DNA from: an uncultured bacterium
Lineage (GTDB): Bacteria; Cyanobacteriota; Vampirovibrionia; LMEP-6097
Assembly (NCBI GenBank): GCA_903930015.1
Contig: CAIYXB010000194.1
Coordinates: 1 to 32,030, forward strand
Reading direction: 5' to 3'
Length of the DNA: 32,030 bases
Shown piece after piece: positions 18,370-27,945 of this stretch; position 1 is the stretch's first letter, and the number at the start of each line of letters is the position of its first letter. The notes below the pieces were generated by a model. That model was not told the origin of the DNA, did no database searches, and saw only the letters and a program-made list of their open reading frames with translations. The position numbers were made by a program, and so were the translations under genes.

Positions 18370-19684
18370 ATTTAAGTGTTCCTTTAATAATTGTCTCATA
18401 TAACTCTATGATTTTTCTTGCTGAATTTGCCCATTGGGACTCTTGAAGCTCTTTTGCAGCACCTAAGAGAATTTGTTTTTCGAGCGCAGGATTTTTAAGT
18501 AAGGAACTTATTTGGTTTGCAAGCTCATTTGTATCCCAAAAATCAACCATTAGTGAATTATGCAGCACCTCAGAAATGCCTGATTGCTTGGATAAAATCA
18601 CTGGTACATCAAATAAGGCTGCTTCTAAGCCAGAGATTCCAAAAGGTTCTGATACGCTTGGCATAACGTAAATATCAGCTGCTTGAAATAAAGCCTCAAC
18701 TTCAGCCCGATTAAGAAAACCTGTGAAACGTACTTTATTGCCTATTTTCAGCTCGGCTGTTCTTTCAATAAGTTTGTTTATCATATCTCCATGACCAGCA
18801 ATAACGAATTGAACGTTTTTGTCTAATTGAAGTACTTTCGCAGCAGCTTCTAGAAAATAGTCTGGGCCTTTTTGGTAAGTTACTCTACCTAAAAACAGTA
18901 CAAGCTTCTCACCGTCTTTTTTGGTAACGATCTTGTTATTCAGAGTTGTTACTTTTTCTTTTGAGACAGAGTTGTGAACTACGTGAATTTTATCTGGATT
19001 TATTCCATAGTTTTCAATAATCTTATTTTTTGTGTAATAACTAACAGCAATAATCTTATCTGCTTGTTCTAAGCCATATTTTTCAATATTAAATACATTT
19101 ATATTCAACGCACTTTTATCTGATCTATCAGTCTCAAGAGCGTGAACATGATATATCAAAGGTTTTTTGCTAAATTTTCTTGCTTCAATCCCTGCAAGTA
19201 CAGTCATCCAATCGTGTACGTGGATTAAGTCATGCTCAAGTTTTTGAGCAATAAATCCAGCAATGAAAGCATATCTTGATACTTCCTCAAGTAAATTTGG
19301 TCCATAGTTGGAGTTTATGTTTAGTTGGTAAGAATTTGTACTTTCTTCAAAATAAGAAAAGTCTTTTATCGCTTCAAGTTTTTCCAAATATTCGTGCTCT
19401 GTTATATAAGGCGAAAGTATAGTATCTATGCCATAAAAATTTAAAAACTCTTTTATTGAATTTTTTCTTTCAAGAAGATCTGTTCTTGTTACTTTAATTT
19501 TTGAAGAGTTTATTATATTAACTTGACTCTTATTTTCTAAATTTGATGGGAAGTTTGGTAATACAAAATTTACTTCGACGCCAAACTCAATCAGGGCTTT
19601 TGTTATATCATGACAAGCAATCCCGAGTCCACCGCTTATAAAGGGTGGGAACTCCCAGCCATACATTAATATTTTCAGTGACAA
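18362..19684 (-). CDS. GT4/GT5-type glycosyltransferase (glycogen synthase-like)
   Basis: MYGWEFPPFISGGLGIACHDITKAL; LVLFLGRVTYQKGPDYFLEAA; MPSVSEPFGISGLEAALF. Confidence 0.92.
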   Translation of the reverse strand: MSLKILMYGWEFPPFISGGLGIACHDITKALIEFGVEVNFVLPNFPSNLENKSQVNIINSSKIKVTRTDLLERKNSIKEFLNFYGIDTILSPYITEHEYLEKLEAIKDFSYFEESTNSYQLNINSNYGPNLLEEVSRYAFIAGFIAQKLEHDLIHVHDWMTVLAGIEARKFSKKPLIYHVHALETDRSDKSALNINVFNIEKYGLEQADKIIAVSYYTKNKIIENYGINPDKIHVVHNSVSKEKVTTLNNKIVTKKDGEKLVLFLGRVTYQKGPDYFLEAAAKVLQLDKNVQFVIAGHGDMINKLIERTAELKIGNKVRFTGFLNRAEVEALFQAADIYVMPSVSEPFGISGLEAALFDVPVILSKQSGISEVLHNSLMVDFWDTNELANQISSLLKNPALEKQILLGAAKELQESQWANSARKIIELYETIIKGTLKYA

Positions 19685-19764
19685 AATAGTTAACCTCTTA
19701 AGAATTATAAGGGGTATTTATATAAAAACGCTACTTTGTTAAAAATATAATATTTAAAAAAGAA

Positions 19765-19947
19765 TGTCCTGAAAGCGAAGTTGGCCGTTTTCAATCGGGC
19801 GTCTAGATAAAAGGTAGTAACTCTTGCAGACCACTTATGGGTTTGGCAAGAACTCTATTAGACATCTTGCGAAACATCGTTTCGCAGTAGATGTCGCCCG
19901 AAAAAAGGTCGCAACGACGCCACTCGGCGGAAGTTGCGCTAAGGATA
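19765..19947. repeat. complex foldable intergenic element, family D copy 1
   Basis: TGTCCTGAAAGCGAAGTTGGCCGTTTTCAATCGGGCGTCTAGATAAAAGGTAG...; outer pairing with AAGTTGCGCTAAGGATA; internal hairpin GACATCTTGCGAAAC-ATC-GTTTCGCAGTAGATGTC at 19861-19895. Confidence 0.7.
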
Positions 19948-19984
19948 ATTCAGACTTTCACAAAAGGTCTATTAGAATATAGAT

Positions 19985-21976
19985 ATGAAAGATGTGCAAG
20001 AGCATAGTTCGATTGATAAGTTATCTTCTTTGAAAAAAAAATTAGCAAATGAGTGGTTAGAAACTAATGGACTCGGATCTTACTCTTCTAGTACAGAGCT
20101 TTTGTGCCACACTCGAAAATATCATGGACTTTTAATTAGTTCATCTAAAAAGCTTACTGAAAGAACTTTGTTAATTTCAAAATTTGATGAAAATATAATC
20201 TATGACGGTAAAGTTAGAAATATTTCTTTGCATTATTATCAGCCAGGAATTTATGTACCTTTAGAACAAGAAACACAAATCGATTTTAGTTTAAATTTAA
20301 ATCCAAGTTGGTATTTGAAAGCAAGTGATCTTTATTTAAAAAAAGATTTGATGATGATTAATTCAAAAGATTTGGTTATTTTAAAATACGATTTTTTAAG
20401 AAGCCCAGCTAAAAACTCTATTCTAGAATTAAAACCCCTTTTAGCTTTTAGGAATTTCCATAAAATTTTAAAGGAAAATAGTAATCAAAAATTCAAATTA
20501 GAACATTGTTCAAGTGGTATTAGAATTAGCTCTGAGTCTAGTGAACAAAGTCTTTATATACAATTTAATTGTGAATTTGAGATTCAGGAAGATGCTTATT
20601 GGTATAAAAACTTTTTACTACAAGAAGAAGTTAAAAGAGGCTATGAAGCAGTTGAAGATCTTTTTTGTCCTTTAAGTTTTAAAGTGAGTCTTGAAAAAAA
20701 TCCTGATTTTAAAGTCAGTCTATCTACTGAAGAGCTCATTCCGGCAGAGCTTAATGATATCTGGTATCAAGAAAAAAAACTTCGTAAAAAGTCTAATCTA
20801 GGCTTGTCAAAAATCATCAAAAGCGATTCAAGCATTTTGCTAAATCGATTAAATAACGCAAGAAAAGATTTTCTTGTGAAAATTGATAGTGAAAACTATT
20901 CTGTGATCGCTGGTTATCATTGGTTCAACTCTTGGGGTAGGGATACCTTTATAGCTCTACCAGGACTTTTGCTTAAAACAAAAGAAAAAAAGATCTACGT
21001 AAATATTTTGAAAAATTATTTGAGCTTGCAAAAAAATGGATTGTTGCCAAATATGACGGGCTCATCAATCGAAGACTCTGCCTATAATTGCATTGATGCA
21101 TCGTTGTGGATGTTTTGGTCTTTAGAAAAATTTGTTAATGAATTTAAAAATAGAGAATGGCTAAAAGATATTTGGGGGTCATTAAAAGATATTTATAAAG
21201 CATATGCTGACAATAAAGCACCAGGAATTTATTGTGATGCAAATGGTTTACTGAGCTCCGGAAATCCAGAAGACACTATGTCATGGATGGATGCAATGGT
21301 TGACGGAAAAGCTGCGAGCCCTAGATATGGTTATTTAGTAGAAATCAATGCACTTTGGTTAAATACTAATAATCTAATGTTTGAGCTTGCTAAAGAATTT
21401 AATGATACTGAAATTCAAGAAAAAACTTCTAAGCTTTTGAAACAATTACCTGAAAATATTTTAAAAACTTTTTGGAATCAGGATTTAGGATACTTTGCGG
21501 ATTTTGTAGTTGATGGAAAGCAAGATACTAAGTTAAGACCAAATCAATTATTTCTGTTAGCTCTTGATTGCTTAGAAATCCCTAGCGAGTATGCAGAATC
21601 TGCTATTAAAGTTATTTCTGAAAAACTTTTAACGTCTTGCGGTATGCGTACTTTAAGTCCTGATGATTTAGAGTTTATTTCTAAATATCAGGGTGATTCA
21701 AAACAAAGAGATAAAGCCTATCATAATGGAACTATTTGGCCTTGGCTTTTGGGGGCTTACTGTGATGCATTGATGAAGTATTCTCATGATAAAAAAGCTC
21801 CTAAAAAACTTATTAAAAAGCTTCTTTTAAACTTTAATTCCCATATGGATGAGACAGGACTAAATAGTATCTCAGAGATCTTTGATGCTACAGAACCTTT
21901 TGTGGCTCATGGTTGTATAGCTCAAGCCTGGAGTGTTTCAGAAGTTAGACGTGCTTTTATTCAGTATTGTAAATAA
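19985..21976 (+). CDS. amylo-alpha-1,6-glucosidase / glycogen debranching enzyme (GH133)
   Basis: NEWLETNGLGSYSSSTELLCHTRKYHGLLI; AGYHWFNSWGRDTFIALPGLLL; YHNGTIWPWLLGAY. Confidence 0.95.
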   Translation: MKDVQEHSSIDKLSSLKKKLANEWLETNGLGSYSSSTELLCHTRKYHGLLISSSKKLTERTLLISKFDENIIYDGKVRNISLHYYQPGIYVPLEQETQIDFSLNLNPSWYLKASDLYLKKDLMMINSKDLVILKYDFLRSPAKNSILELKPLLAFRNFHKILKENSNQKFKLEHCSSGIRISSESSEQSLYIQFNCEFEIQEDAYWYKNFLLQEEVKRGYEAVEDLFCPLSFKVSLEKNPDFKVSLSTEELIPAELNDIWYQEKKLRKKSNLGLSKIIKSDSSILLNRLNNARKDFLVKIDSENYSVIAGYHWFNSWGRDTFIALPGLLLKTKEKKIYVNILKNYLSLQKNGLLPNMTGSSIEDSAYNCIDASLWMFWSLEKFVNEFKNREWLKDIWGSLKDIYKAYADNKAPGIYCDANGLLSSGNPEDTMSWMDAMVDGKAASPRYGYLVEINALWLNTNNLMFELAKEFNDTEIQEKTSKLLKQLPENILKTFWNQDLGYFADFVVDGKQDTKLRPNQLFLLALDCLEIPSEYAESAIKVISEKLLTSCGMRTLSPDDLEFISKYQGDSKQRDKAYHNGTIWPWLLGAYCDALMKYSHDKKAPKKLIKKLLLNFNSHMDETGLNSISEIFDATEPFVAHGCIAQAWSVSEVRRAFIQYCK

Positions 21977-21981
21977 TCAGT

Positions 21982-22208
21982 TGTCATTGCTGTAAAGGTC
22001 ACATGATTCGTTGACAGTTAATCAATAATTGAAACAAAGCTATTAGTGTTAATTGAGTCTAATTGCAATCAAATGAAATCACCTTTTTTCGAAGCATTTG
22101 CGTAAGCTCATGCGCAGAAAAAAGAGTGATTTCATTTGAATATTGCAATAGAGTTAATGATTATTAGTTAAACGGTCAACGAATCATGAGACCCTTACTG
22201 CGATGACA
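21982..22208. repeat. ~227-bp long imperfect inverted repeat (MITE-like), containing family C motif
   Basis: Left TGTCATTGCTGTAAAGGTCACATGATTCGTTGACAGTT; right-arm reverse complement TGTCATCGCAGTAAGGGTCTCATGATTCGTTGACCGTT; inner arms ATTGCAATCAAATGAAATCAC / GTGATTTCATTTGAATATTGCAAT. Confidence 0.85.
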
Positions 22209-22238
22209 GCATTCATTTGTGTAGGTTACAATAAGTCT

Positions 22239-22979
22239 GTGCTCAGAAAAAGATTAATACCCTGTTTAGATGTTGATAAAGGACGCGTTGTAAAAGGCGT
22301 CAATTTTGTTGATATTAAAGATGCTGGTGATCCAGTCGAGCTTGCACATAAATACTATCTTGAAGGTGCAGATGAAATTTGTTTTTTAGATATTACGGCA
22401 ACAACTGATGCTCGCAAGGCAACCTATGACATTATTTCAAATACTGCAAAAAATATTTTTATACCACTTACTGTTGGTGGTGGGGTGAGTAGTGTTCAGG
22501 ATGCAGATAAATTGCTTAAAGCTGGAGCGGACAAGGTAGGTGTTAATTCATCTGCTATAAGAAATCCAAATCTAATTAAAGAAATTTCTGATAATTTTGG
22601 AGCTCAATGTATGGTTGCAGCGATTGATGTCAAAAAAACAGGTTCAACTAGAAGTGGTTGGGAAGTTTTTGTCAAAGGTGGGCGCGAGGCAACAGGTTTG
22701 GATGCTCAAGAATGGATTTTACGAGTAGTAGATTTAGGAGCAGGTGAAATTCTACTTACTAGTATGGATGCTGATGGTACCCAAAAAGGCTATGATATCG
22801 AGATTACAAAATTTGCCAGCACGCAAACTGGTGTGCCTGTAATAGCAAGTGGTGGAGCTGGATCTGTTCAACATATAGATCGAGTATTTAAAGAAGCTCA
22901 AGCTGATGCTGCTCTTTTAGCTTCGATTCTGCATTTTGGGACAGTTACTATTAAAGAGATTAAAGATTTTTGTTACTGA
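22239..22979 (+). CDS. hisF: imidazole glycerol phosphate synthase subunit HisF
   Basis: VLRKRLIPCLDVDKGRVVKGVNFVDIKDAGDPVELA. Start revised from ATG 22203 to GTG 22239. Confidence 0.95.
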   Translation: MLRKRLIPCLDVDKGRVVKGVNFVDIKDAGDPVELAHKYYLEGADEICFLDITATTDARKATYDIISNTAKNIFIPLTVGGGVSSVQDADKLLKAGADKVGVNSSAIRNPNLIKEISDNFGAQCMVAAIDVKKTGSTRSGWEVFVKGGREATGLDAQEWILRVVDLGAGEILLTSMDADGTQKGYDIEITKFASTQTGVPVIASGGAGSVQHIDRVFKEAQADAALLASILHFGTVTIKEIKDFCY

Positions 22980-24235
22980 ATCTGCTTAATAACATCAAAG
23001 ATCGGTAAGTACATCGCAACAACAATCGCACCAACAATACCACCAAGTACTACGATGAAAATTGGCTCCATGAGTGAAGTTAATGATTCAACAGCATTAT
23101 CAACTTCTGTATCATAAAAATCTGCAATTTTTTCTAGCATGGTTTCAAGTTCACCAGATTCTTCTCCGATAGCAACCATTTGAGTTACCATAGGAGGGAA
23201 AATTTCTGATTTGCCAAGTTGGGTACTTATTTCTCCACCCTCTTCAGTTTCTTTTTGAACTTTTTCTATAACCTCTTCTAGGACTGCGTTACTAGCAGAA
23301 TCTTTAACTACTTCAAGTGCTGTTATGATCGGTACTCCTGATTGAATCAATGTTCCAAATGTTCTTGTGAATCTAGCAACAGCTACTTTTCTGATGATGT
23401 CTCCAAAAATAGGAGCTTTTAAAATCAAACTATCTAAGGTATATCTTCCTGATTCAGTTTTATACCAAGATTTTACCGACTCGATTCCAAACCAAAATAT
23501 AAGTGCAGTTGGAATAATCCAAGGCGATCTAATAAAATTACTCACGTCAATTAAGGCTTGAGTGAAAGCAGGCAGTTTGCCGCCAGTACCAGCAAAAATT
23601 TCAGAGAATTTAGGCAAGATGAAAGTAAGCATGAACCATACGACAACAGCAGAAATAATAATTACTGTTGTTGGATAAGTCATCGCAGTGTTTACCTTGT
23701 GAGTTAATCTACTTCTTGATTCTAGGAATCCAGCAAGTCTATTGAGTACTTTATCAAGTACACCACCTGCTTCTCCGGCTTTTACCATCGCGACATAAAG
23801 CCTATCAAATGCATTAGGAAATTTAGCCATTGACTCTGATAAAGGAACACCCTGCTCAACATCATTCTTCATTTCTTTAAGATGATTTCGTAGTTCTTCA
23901 CTTTCAGTTTGGTCAATTAAAACAGTAAGTACTCTTAACATCGCAATACCAGCTTCAATCATTGAAGCGAATTGCCTAGAAAAAATAACCATGTCTTTAA
24001 GTTGAATTTTCTTTTTAAAAAAACTCAAACCTTCTTTCTTGTCTTTTTTTATGTTTGTTGCACCGGCTTTTGTTTTAACACTAAGTATTCTTAGATTGAT
24101 TACCCAAAGCCCTTGTTTCTTTAAAGAAAATTTTGCAACATCTGTATTTGCAGCCTCAATCTCGCCAGACTTGGTCTGACCCTTTGCGTTTCTTGCTAGA
24201 TATTTGAATATTGCCATTACCTTATTAAGAGACAA
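22973..24235 (-). CDS. type II secretion / type IV pilus inner-membrane platform protein (GspF/PilC)
   Basis: FKYLARNAKGQTKSGEIEA; FSRQFASMIEAGIAMLRVL; FTRTFGTLIQSGVPIITALEVV; SLMEPIFIVVLGGIVGAIVVAMYLPIF. Confidence 0.95.
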   Translation of the reverse strand: MSLNKVMAIFKYLARNAKGQTKSGEIEAANTDVAKFSLKKQGLWVINLRILSVKTKAGATNIKKDKKEGLSFFKKKIQLKDMVIFSRQFASMIEAGIAMLRVLTVLIDQTESEELRNHLKEMKNDVEQGVPLSESMAKFPNAFDRLYVAMVKAGEAGGVLDKVLNRLAGFLESRSRLTHKVNTAMTYPTTVIIISAVVVWFMLTFILPKFSEIFAGTGGKLPAFTQALIDVSNFIRSPWIIPTALIFWFGIESVKSWYKTESGRYTLDSLILKAPIFGDIIRKVAVARFTRTFGTLIQSGVPIITALEVVKDSASNAVLEEVIEKVQKETEEGGEISTQLGKSEIFPPMVTQMVAIGEESGELETMLEKIADFYDTEVDNAVESLTSLMEPIFIVVLGGIVGAIVVAMYLPIFDVIKQIQ

Positions 24236-24351
24236 AATTCTAGTGACGTGTTCACACTGTTTTTTGTTCTTACTTATATATTATTCCCAGATTTAAAAAA
24301 ACGAGTGGTGGTAAGATAAGATTAGCCGCTTGTTAGTTCTCAGATCTACTA

Positions 24352-24389
24352 GACCTCTTTCGAAACCGTAGGTTTCGTAAAAAGAGATC
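24352..24389. other. stem-loop
   Basis: GACCTCTTTCGAAACCGTAGGTTTCGTAAAAAGAGATC imperfect hairpin. Confidence 0.7.
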
Positions 24390-24423
24390 GTAATAAAGCC
24401 ACCAAAATCTTTAGATCTTTTGC

Positions 24424-24466
24424 TAGAGTTCATTCGGACCCATTTATGGGTTTCGAAAGAACTCTA
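24424..24466. repeat. stem-loop sharing sequence with 19835-19861
   Basis: TAGAGTTCATTCGGACCCATTTATGGGTTTCGAAAGAACTCTA; TTATGGGTTTCGAAAGAACTCTA resembles TTATGGGTTTGGCAAGAACTCTA. Confidence 0.7.
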
Positions 24467-24525
24467 CTTAGGTATATTCTAATTATAGGAATTGAGAATT
24501 TCAATTTTTAGACTTTCCTTTAAAT

Positions 24526-26352
24526 ATGAAGTACAAAAATGTTCTAGAGCTATTCTTAAAACGTGCCAGTAAATATGGCAATCAAACCATGATGCGTTAT
24601 AAGAAGCGTCCAAGTTCTCCTTTTTCTTATTTCACATGGAACGAAACAAAAATCAGAATCGCAAATATTGCTTTAGGTTTAAAACAATTGAGTGTAAGAA
24701 AAAATGATAATGTCGGCTTGCTTTCAGTGACTTGTCATCATTGGCTTGCCTGTGATTTTGCGATTATGGCACTCGGAGCGATAACCATACCTCTGTATCA
24801 TAATTCAACAGGTGAATCCATCGAATATATAGCAAAGCATTCTGATATGGAAGTAATAATAGTTCACGATAAAATCCAATTACAGAAAGTTAGAGCAAAC
24901 TGGACAAAATTACCAAATTTGAAATATGCGATTGTTATGGAAAATAAAGGTGATATTCCAAATAATGACCCAAGAATTCTTACATTAGATGATATTGAAA
25001 GAATTGGACAAAGAGAAGCAATTAAAAATCCTAAATTTCTTTCAAATCAAGTTGCTGAGATTGATTATGATGATGTTGCAAGTATCATTTATACTTCTGG
25101 TACAACAGGTCAACCAAAAGGTGTTGTACTTACGCATCGTAATTTTTTAGTTGCAGCTTTATCTTTTTATGAGTACGTTCCTTTAGAGGAAGGTATGAAA
25201 ACCTTATCCTTCTTGCCTTTGGCTCATATTTTTGAGAGAATTGCATCAGAGTTATATGGTATAGATCAAGGTCTAGTTTTTCATTACTGCGAGAAAATAG
25301 AACATTTACCAAAAATGTTAATTGAGTCTGAATGCCAGTTGATGAATGTTGTTCCTAGAATTCTTGAAAAGATTTATGAAAGAGTTTTACTAAAAGTTAG
25401 TCAAGCAAGTCCAATACAGCAAAAACTTTTTAATAAAGCACTTGCTATTGGTATTGAGTGGGCTAAAAAGAAGATAAACAGAGAGTTTATTTCATGGGAA
25501 TTAGAGTTGAAGTATTCTGCTGCAAAAAAATTAGTTTTAGATAAAGTAAAAGAACAAATTGCTCCAAAAGTGAAAATTTTTGTTGTTGGTGGCGCACCTT
25601 TTGCAATTGAAACAGCACTTTTTTATAAAGCTATAGGTTTCAATGTGGTAGAGGGTTATGGACTTACAGAAACTTCAGCGCCAATTACAGTTAATCCTCC
25701 GTGGGCAAATAAACCAGGAACAGTTGGCATCCCTTTTAAACATTTTGAAGTGAAAATTGCTGATGATGGCGAAATTATTTGTCGTGGCGATTCTGTTTTT
25801 AAAGAGTATTATAAAGATCCACTTGCCACTTCAGAAGCAATTATAGATGGCTGGTTTCACACAGGTGATTTAGGTAGTTTTGATGATGAAGGTTATTTGA
25901 AAATAACTGGACGTAAAAAGGATTTGATTATTACTACAGGTGGTAAAAACGTTTCTCCAACAAGGGTAGAGGAGTTTTTATTACAAAGTAAATATTTAAC
26001 TCAGGTAATTATTCTTGGTGATAGAGAAAAATATTTAGCTTGCTTAGTTGTTTTAAATTATGATGAAGTTGAAAATTGGCTCAAAGTAAACAAAATTCAG
26101 GTAACTCAGGGAGTTAAAATAAAAGATCTTCCAGAAGTCATTGCTTTAGTAGAAAGAGAGATTGAAAAACATGGTGTTGATTTAGCAAGCTATGAACAAG
26201 TAAAAGCGTTCCATATTTTAGAACATGAATTAACTATTGACAGCGGAGAACTGACACCTACGCTAAAAATCAAGCGAAATGTAATTAGAGCAAGGTATGC
26301 TGATGTTATTAAGCCACTATTTCATAAATCAAAATCCTCTCCTAGTGCTTAA
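24526..26352 (+). CDS. long-chain fatty acid--CoA ligase (AMP-forming)
   Basis: IIYTSGTTGQPKGVVLTHRN; GYGLTETSAPITVN; GWFHTGDLGSFDDEGYLKITGRKKDLIITTGGKNVSP. Confidence 0.95.
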   Translation: MKYKNVLELFLKRASKYGNQTMMRYKKRPSSPFSYFTWNETKIRIANIALGLKQLSVRKNDNVGLLSVTCHHWLACDFAIMALGAITIPLYHNSTGESIEYIAKHSDMEVIIVHDKIQLQKVRANWTKLPNLKYAIVMENKGDIPNNDPRILTLDDIERIGQREAIKNPKFLSNQVAEIDYDDVASIIYTSGTTGQPKGVVLTHRNFLVAALSFYEYVPLEEGMKTLSFLPLAHIFERIASELYGIDQGLVFHYCEKIEHLPKMLIESECQLMNVVPRILEKIYERVLLKVSQASPIQQKLFNKALAIGIEWAKKKINREFISWELELKYSAAKKLVLDKVKEQIAPKVKIFVVGGAPFAIETALFYKAIGFNVVEGYGLTETSAPITVNPPWANKPGTVGIPFKHFEVKIADDGEIICRGDSVFKEYYKDPLATSEAIIDGWFHTGDLGSFDDEGYLKITGRKKDLIITTGGKNVSPTRVEEFLLQSKYLTQVIILGDREKYLACLVVLNYDEVENWLKVNKIQVTQGVKIKDLPEVIALVEREIEKHGVDLASYEQVKAFHILEHELTIDSGELTPTLKIKRNVIRARYADVIKPLFHKSKSSPSA

Positions 26353-26355
26353 GGA

Positions 26356-26455
26356 TGCCCTGAAAAGCGAATTTTTTCAATCGGGCGTATAGATAAAAAG
26401 TAGAAACCATGCTTAGCATGAGTTGTCGAGTTACTAAAATTTTCTATTTTTTAGT
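26356..26455. repeat. family D copy 2 between acyl-CoA ligase and photolyase
   Basis: TGCCCTGAAAAGCGAATTTTTTCAATCGGGCGTATAGATAAAAAGTAGAAACCATGC; closing pair TAAGGAT / ATCCTTA just outside. Confidence 0.7.
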
Positions 26456-26472
26456 GTATCCTTAATATATTC

Positions 26473-27945
26473 ATGTCAAAAGCTTTAGTTTGTTTAAACT
26501 ACCACCATCGAGCGCAGGATAATCCGCTGCTGATCTATTGTGCGCAAAATAATTTAACAGTTATTCCTTTTGTCTTATTTGAGAAAGATCAATTAGCAGC
26601 TTTTGGGGCTGCAGAAAAACTATGGTTATCAAAAAGTCTGGTTGATTTAAATAGAGCATTAGATGGAAAGTTGTTGATCTTAATTTCTCAATCAGAATTA
26701 AAGAAAATAATTGAAGATCATAAACCTACAAAATTTTTGTATAGTTTTCATGCGGATACTAGAACAGGACTTGATTATAAAGCTTTATCAAAATCTTATA
26801 AGTCTATTGAGTTCGAGTCCTTAAACGTAAATAACATTTTTAATTTTGATGAAATCAGAAATAAATCAGGTGGAGTTTTTAAAGTATTTACCCCCTTCTA
26901 TAAGCATTGTTTGAGTCAAACTAAAGTCTATATTGTTGATCAGTTAAAAAATCAATTAAGCAATGATATTAAAAGTCATATTGATATTCTTAAAATTAAG
27001 TCTAATCAGACAATCGAAGATTTAAAATTATTGGGCTTAGAAGCTAAATGGAATACAGCATGGCAAGAAAAGATGCTTAAACATTGGGATATATCAATAT
27101 ATGGTGCTAATAAACTCTTAGCTGATTTTGTAGCTGAAACAATAATTGCTTATCCTCACAACAGAGATATCCCAGCTTTAGTTGGTACTTCAAAACTTTC
27201 ACCATATTTACATTTTGGGATGATAAGTCCTTTTCGCATATGGTTTGATGTTGAACAAACTAAAATTGCAGATAGTAAGAAAGAAAGATCAACTATAACA
27301 AAAGATATAAAAGAATCTAATGGGTATGATGGATATCTTAGACAGCTGTGCTGGAGGGAGTTTGCTCAATATATTCTTTATCATTTCCCTCATTCAAGTC
27401 ATTCTAATCTAAATGAAAAGTTTAATAATTTTCCTTGGAAAAAAAATAAGAAAGCTCTAATTGCTTGGCAGAAAGGTCTTACTGGTTACCCAATAGTAGA
27501 TGCTGGGATGAGGGAACTCTGGGAGACAGGCTGGATGCACAACAGGGTAAGAATGATAGTTGGCTCTTTTTTAGTTAAAGATCTTATGATTCACTGGCAT
27601 GAAGGTGCACGCTGGTTTGAAGATACTTTATTTGATGCAGATTTACCAAATAATTCTATGGGATGGCAATGGGTTGCTGGTTCTGGTGTTGATGCAAGCC
27701 CGTATTTTAGAATTTTTAATCCTATGACTCAAAGTGAAAAGTTTGATGGTGAAGCAAAATACATTCGTCGCTGGTTACCAGAATTGAAAAACCTTGATAA
27801 TAAATGGATACATAGACCTTTTGATGCTCCCGAGATGATTTTGAAAGTAGCAAACGTTAAACTAGGTGTTGACTATCCAAAACCAATTGTGAATCATGAT
27901 AGCGCTCGCCTTGAGGCACTTGAAGCATTTAAGAAAATCAAATAA
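26473..27945 (+). CDS. phrB: deoxyribodipyrimidine photo-lyase (cryptochrome/photolyase family)
   Basis: TSKLSPYLHFGMISPFRIW; LIAWQKGLTGYPIVDAGMRELWETGWMHNRVRMIVGSFLVKDLMIHWHEGARWFEDTLFDADLPNNSMGWQWVAGSG. Confidence 0.95.
   Translation: MSKALVCLNYHHRAQDNPLLIYCAQNNLTVIPFVLFEKDQLAAFGAAEKLWLSKSLVDLNRALDGKLLILISQSELKKIIEDHKPTKFLYSFHADTRTGLDYKALSKSYKSIEFESLNVNNIFNFDEIRNKSGGVFKVFTPFYKHCLSQTKVYIVDQLKNQLSNDIKSHIDILKIKSNQTIEDLKLLGLEAKWNTAWQEKMLKHWDISIYGANKLLADFVAETIIAYPHNRDIPALVGTSKLSPYLHFGMISPFRIWFDVEQTKIADSKKERSTITKDIKESNGYDGYLRQLCWREFAQYILYHFPHSSHSNLNEKFNNFPWKKNKKALIAWQKGLTGYPIVDAGMRELWETGWMHNRVRMIVGSFLVKDLMIHWHEGARWFEDTLFDADLPNNSMGWQWVAGSGVDASPYFRIFNPMTQSEKFDGEAKYIRRWLPELKNLDNKWIHRPFDAPEMILKVANVKLGVDYPKPIVNHDSARLEALEAFKKIK
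27916..27945 (+). repeat. 30-bp direct repeat, copy 1 (3' end of photolyase gene)
   Basis: GCACTTGAAGCATTTAAGAAAATCAAATAA; 28/30 identical to 28077-28106. Confidence 0.9.
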
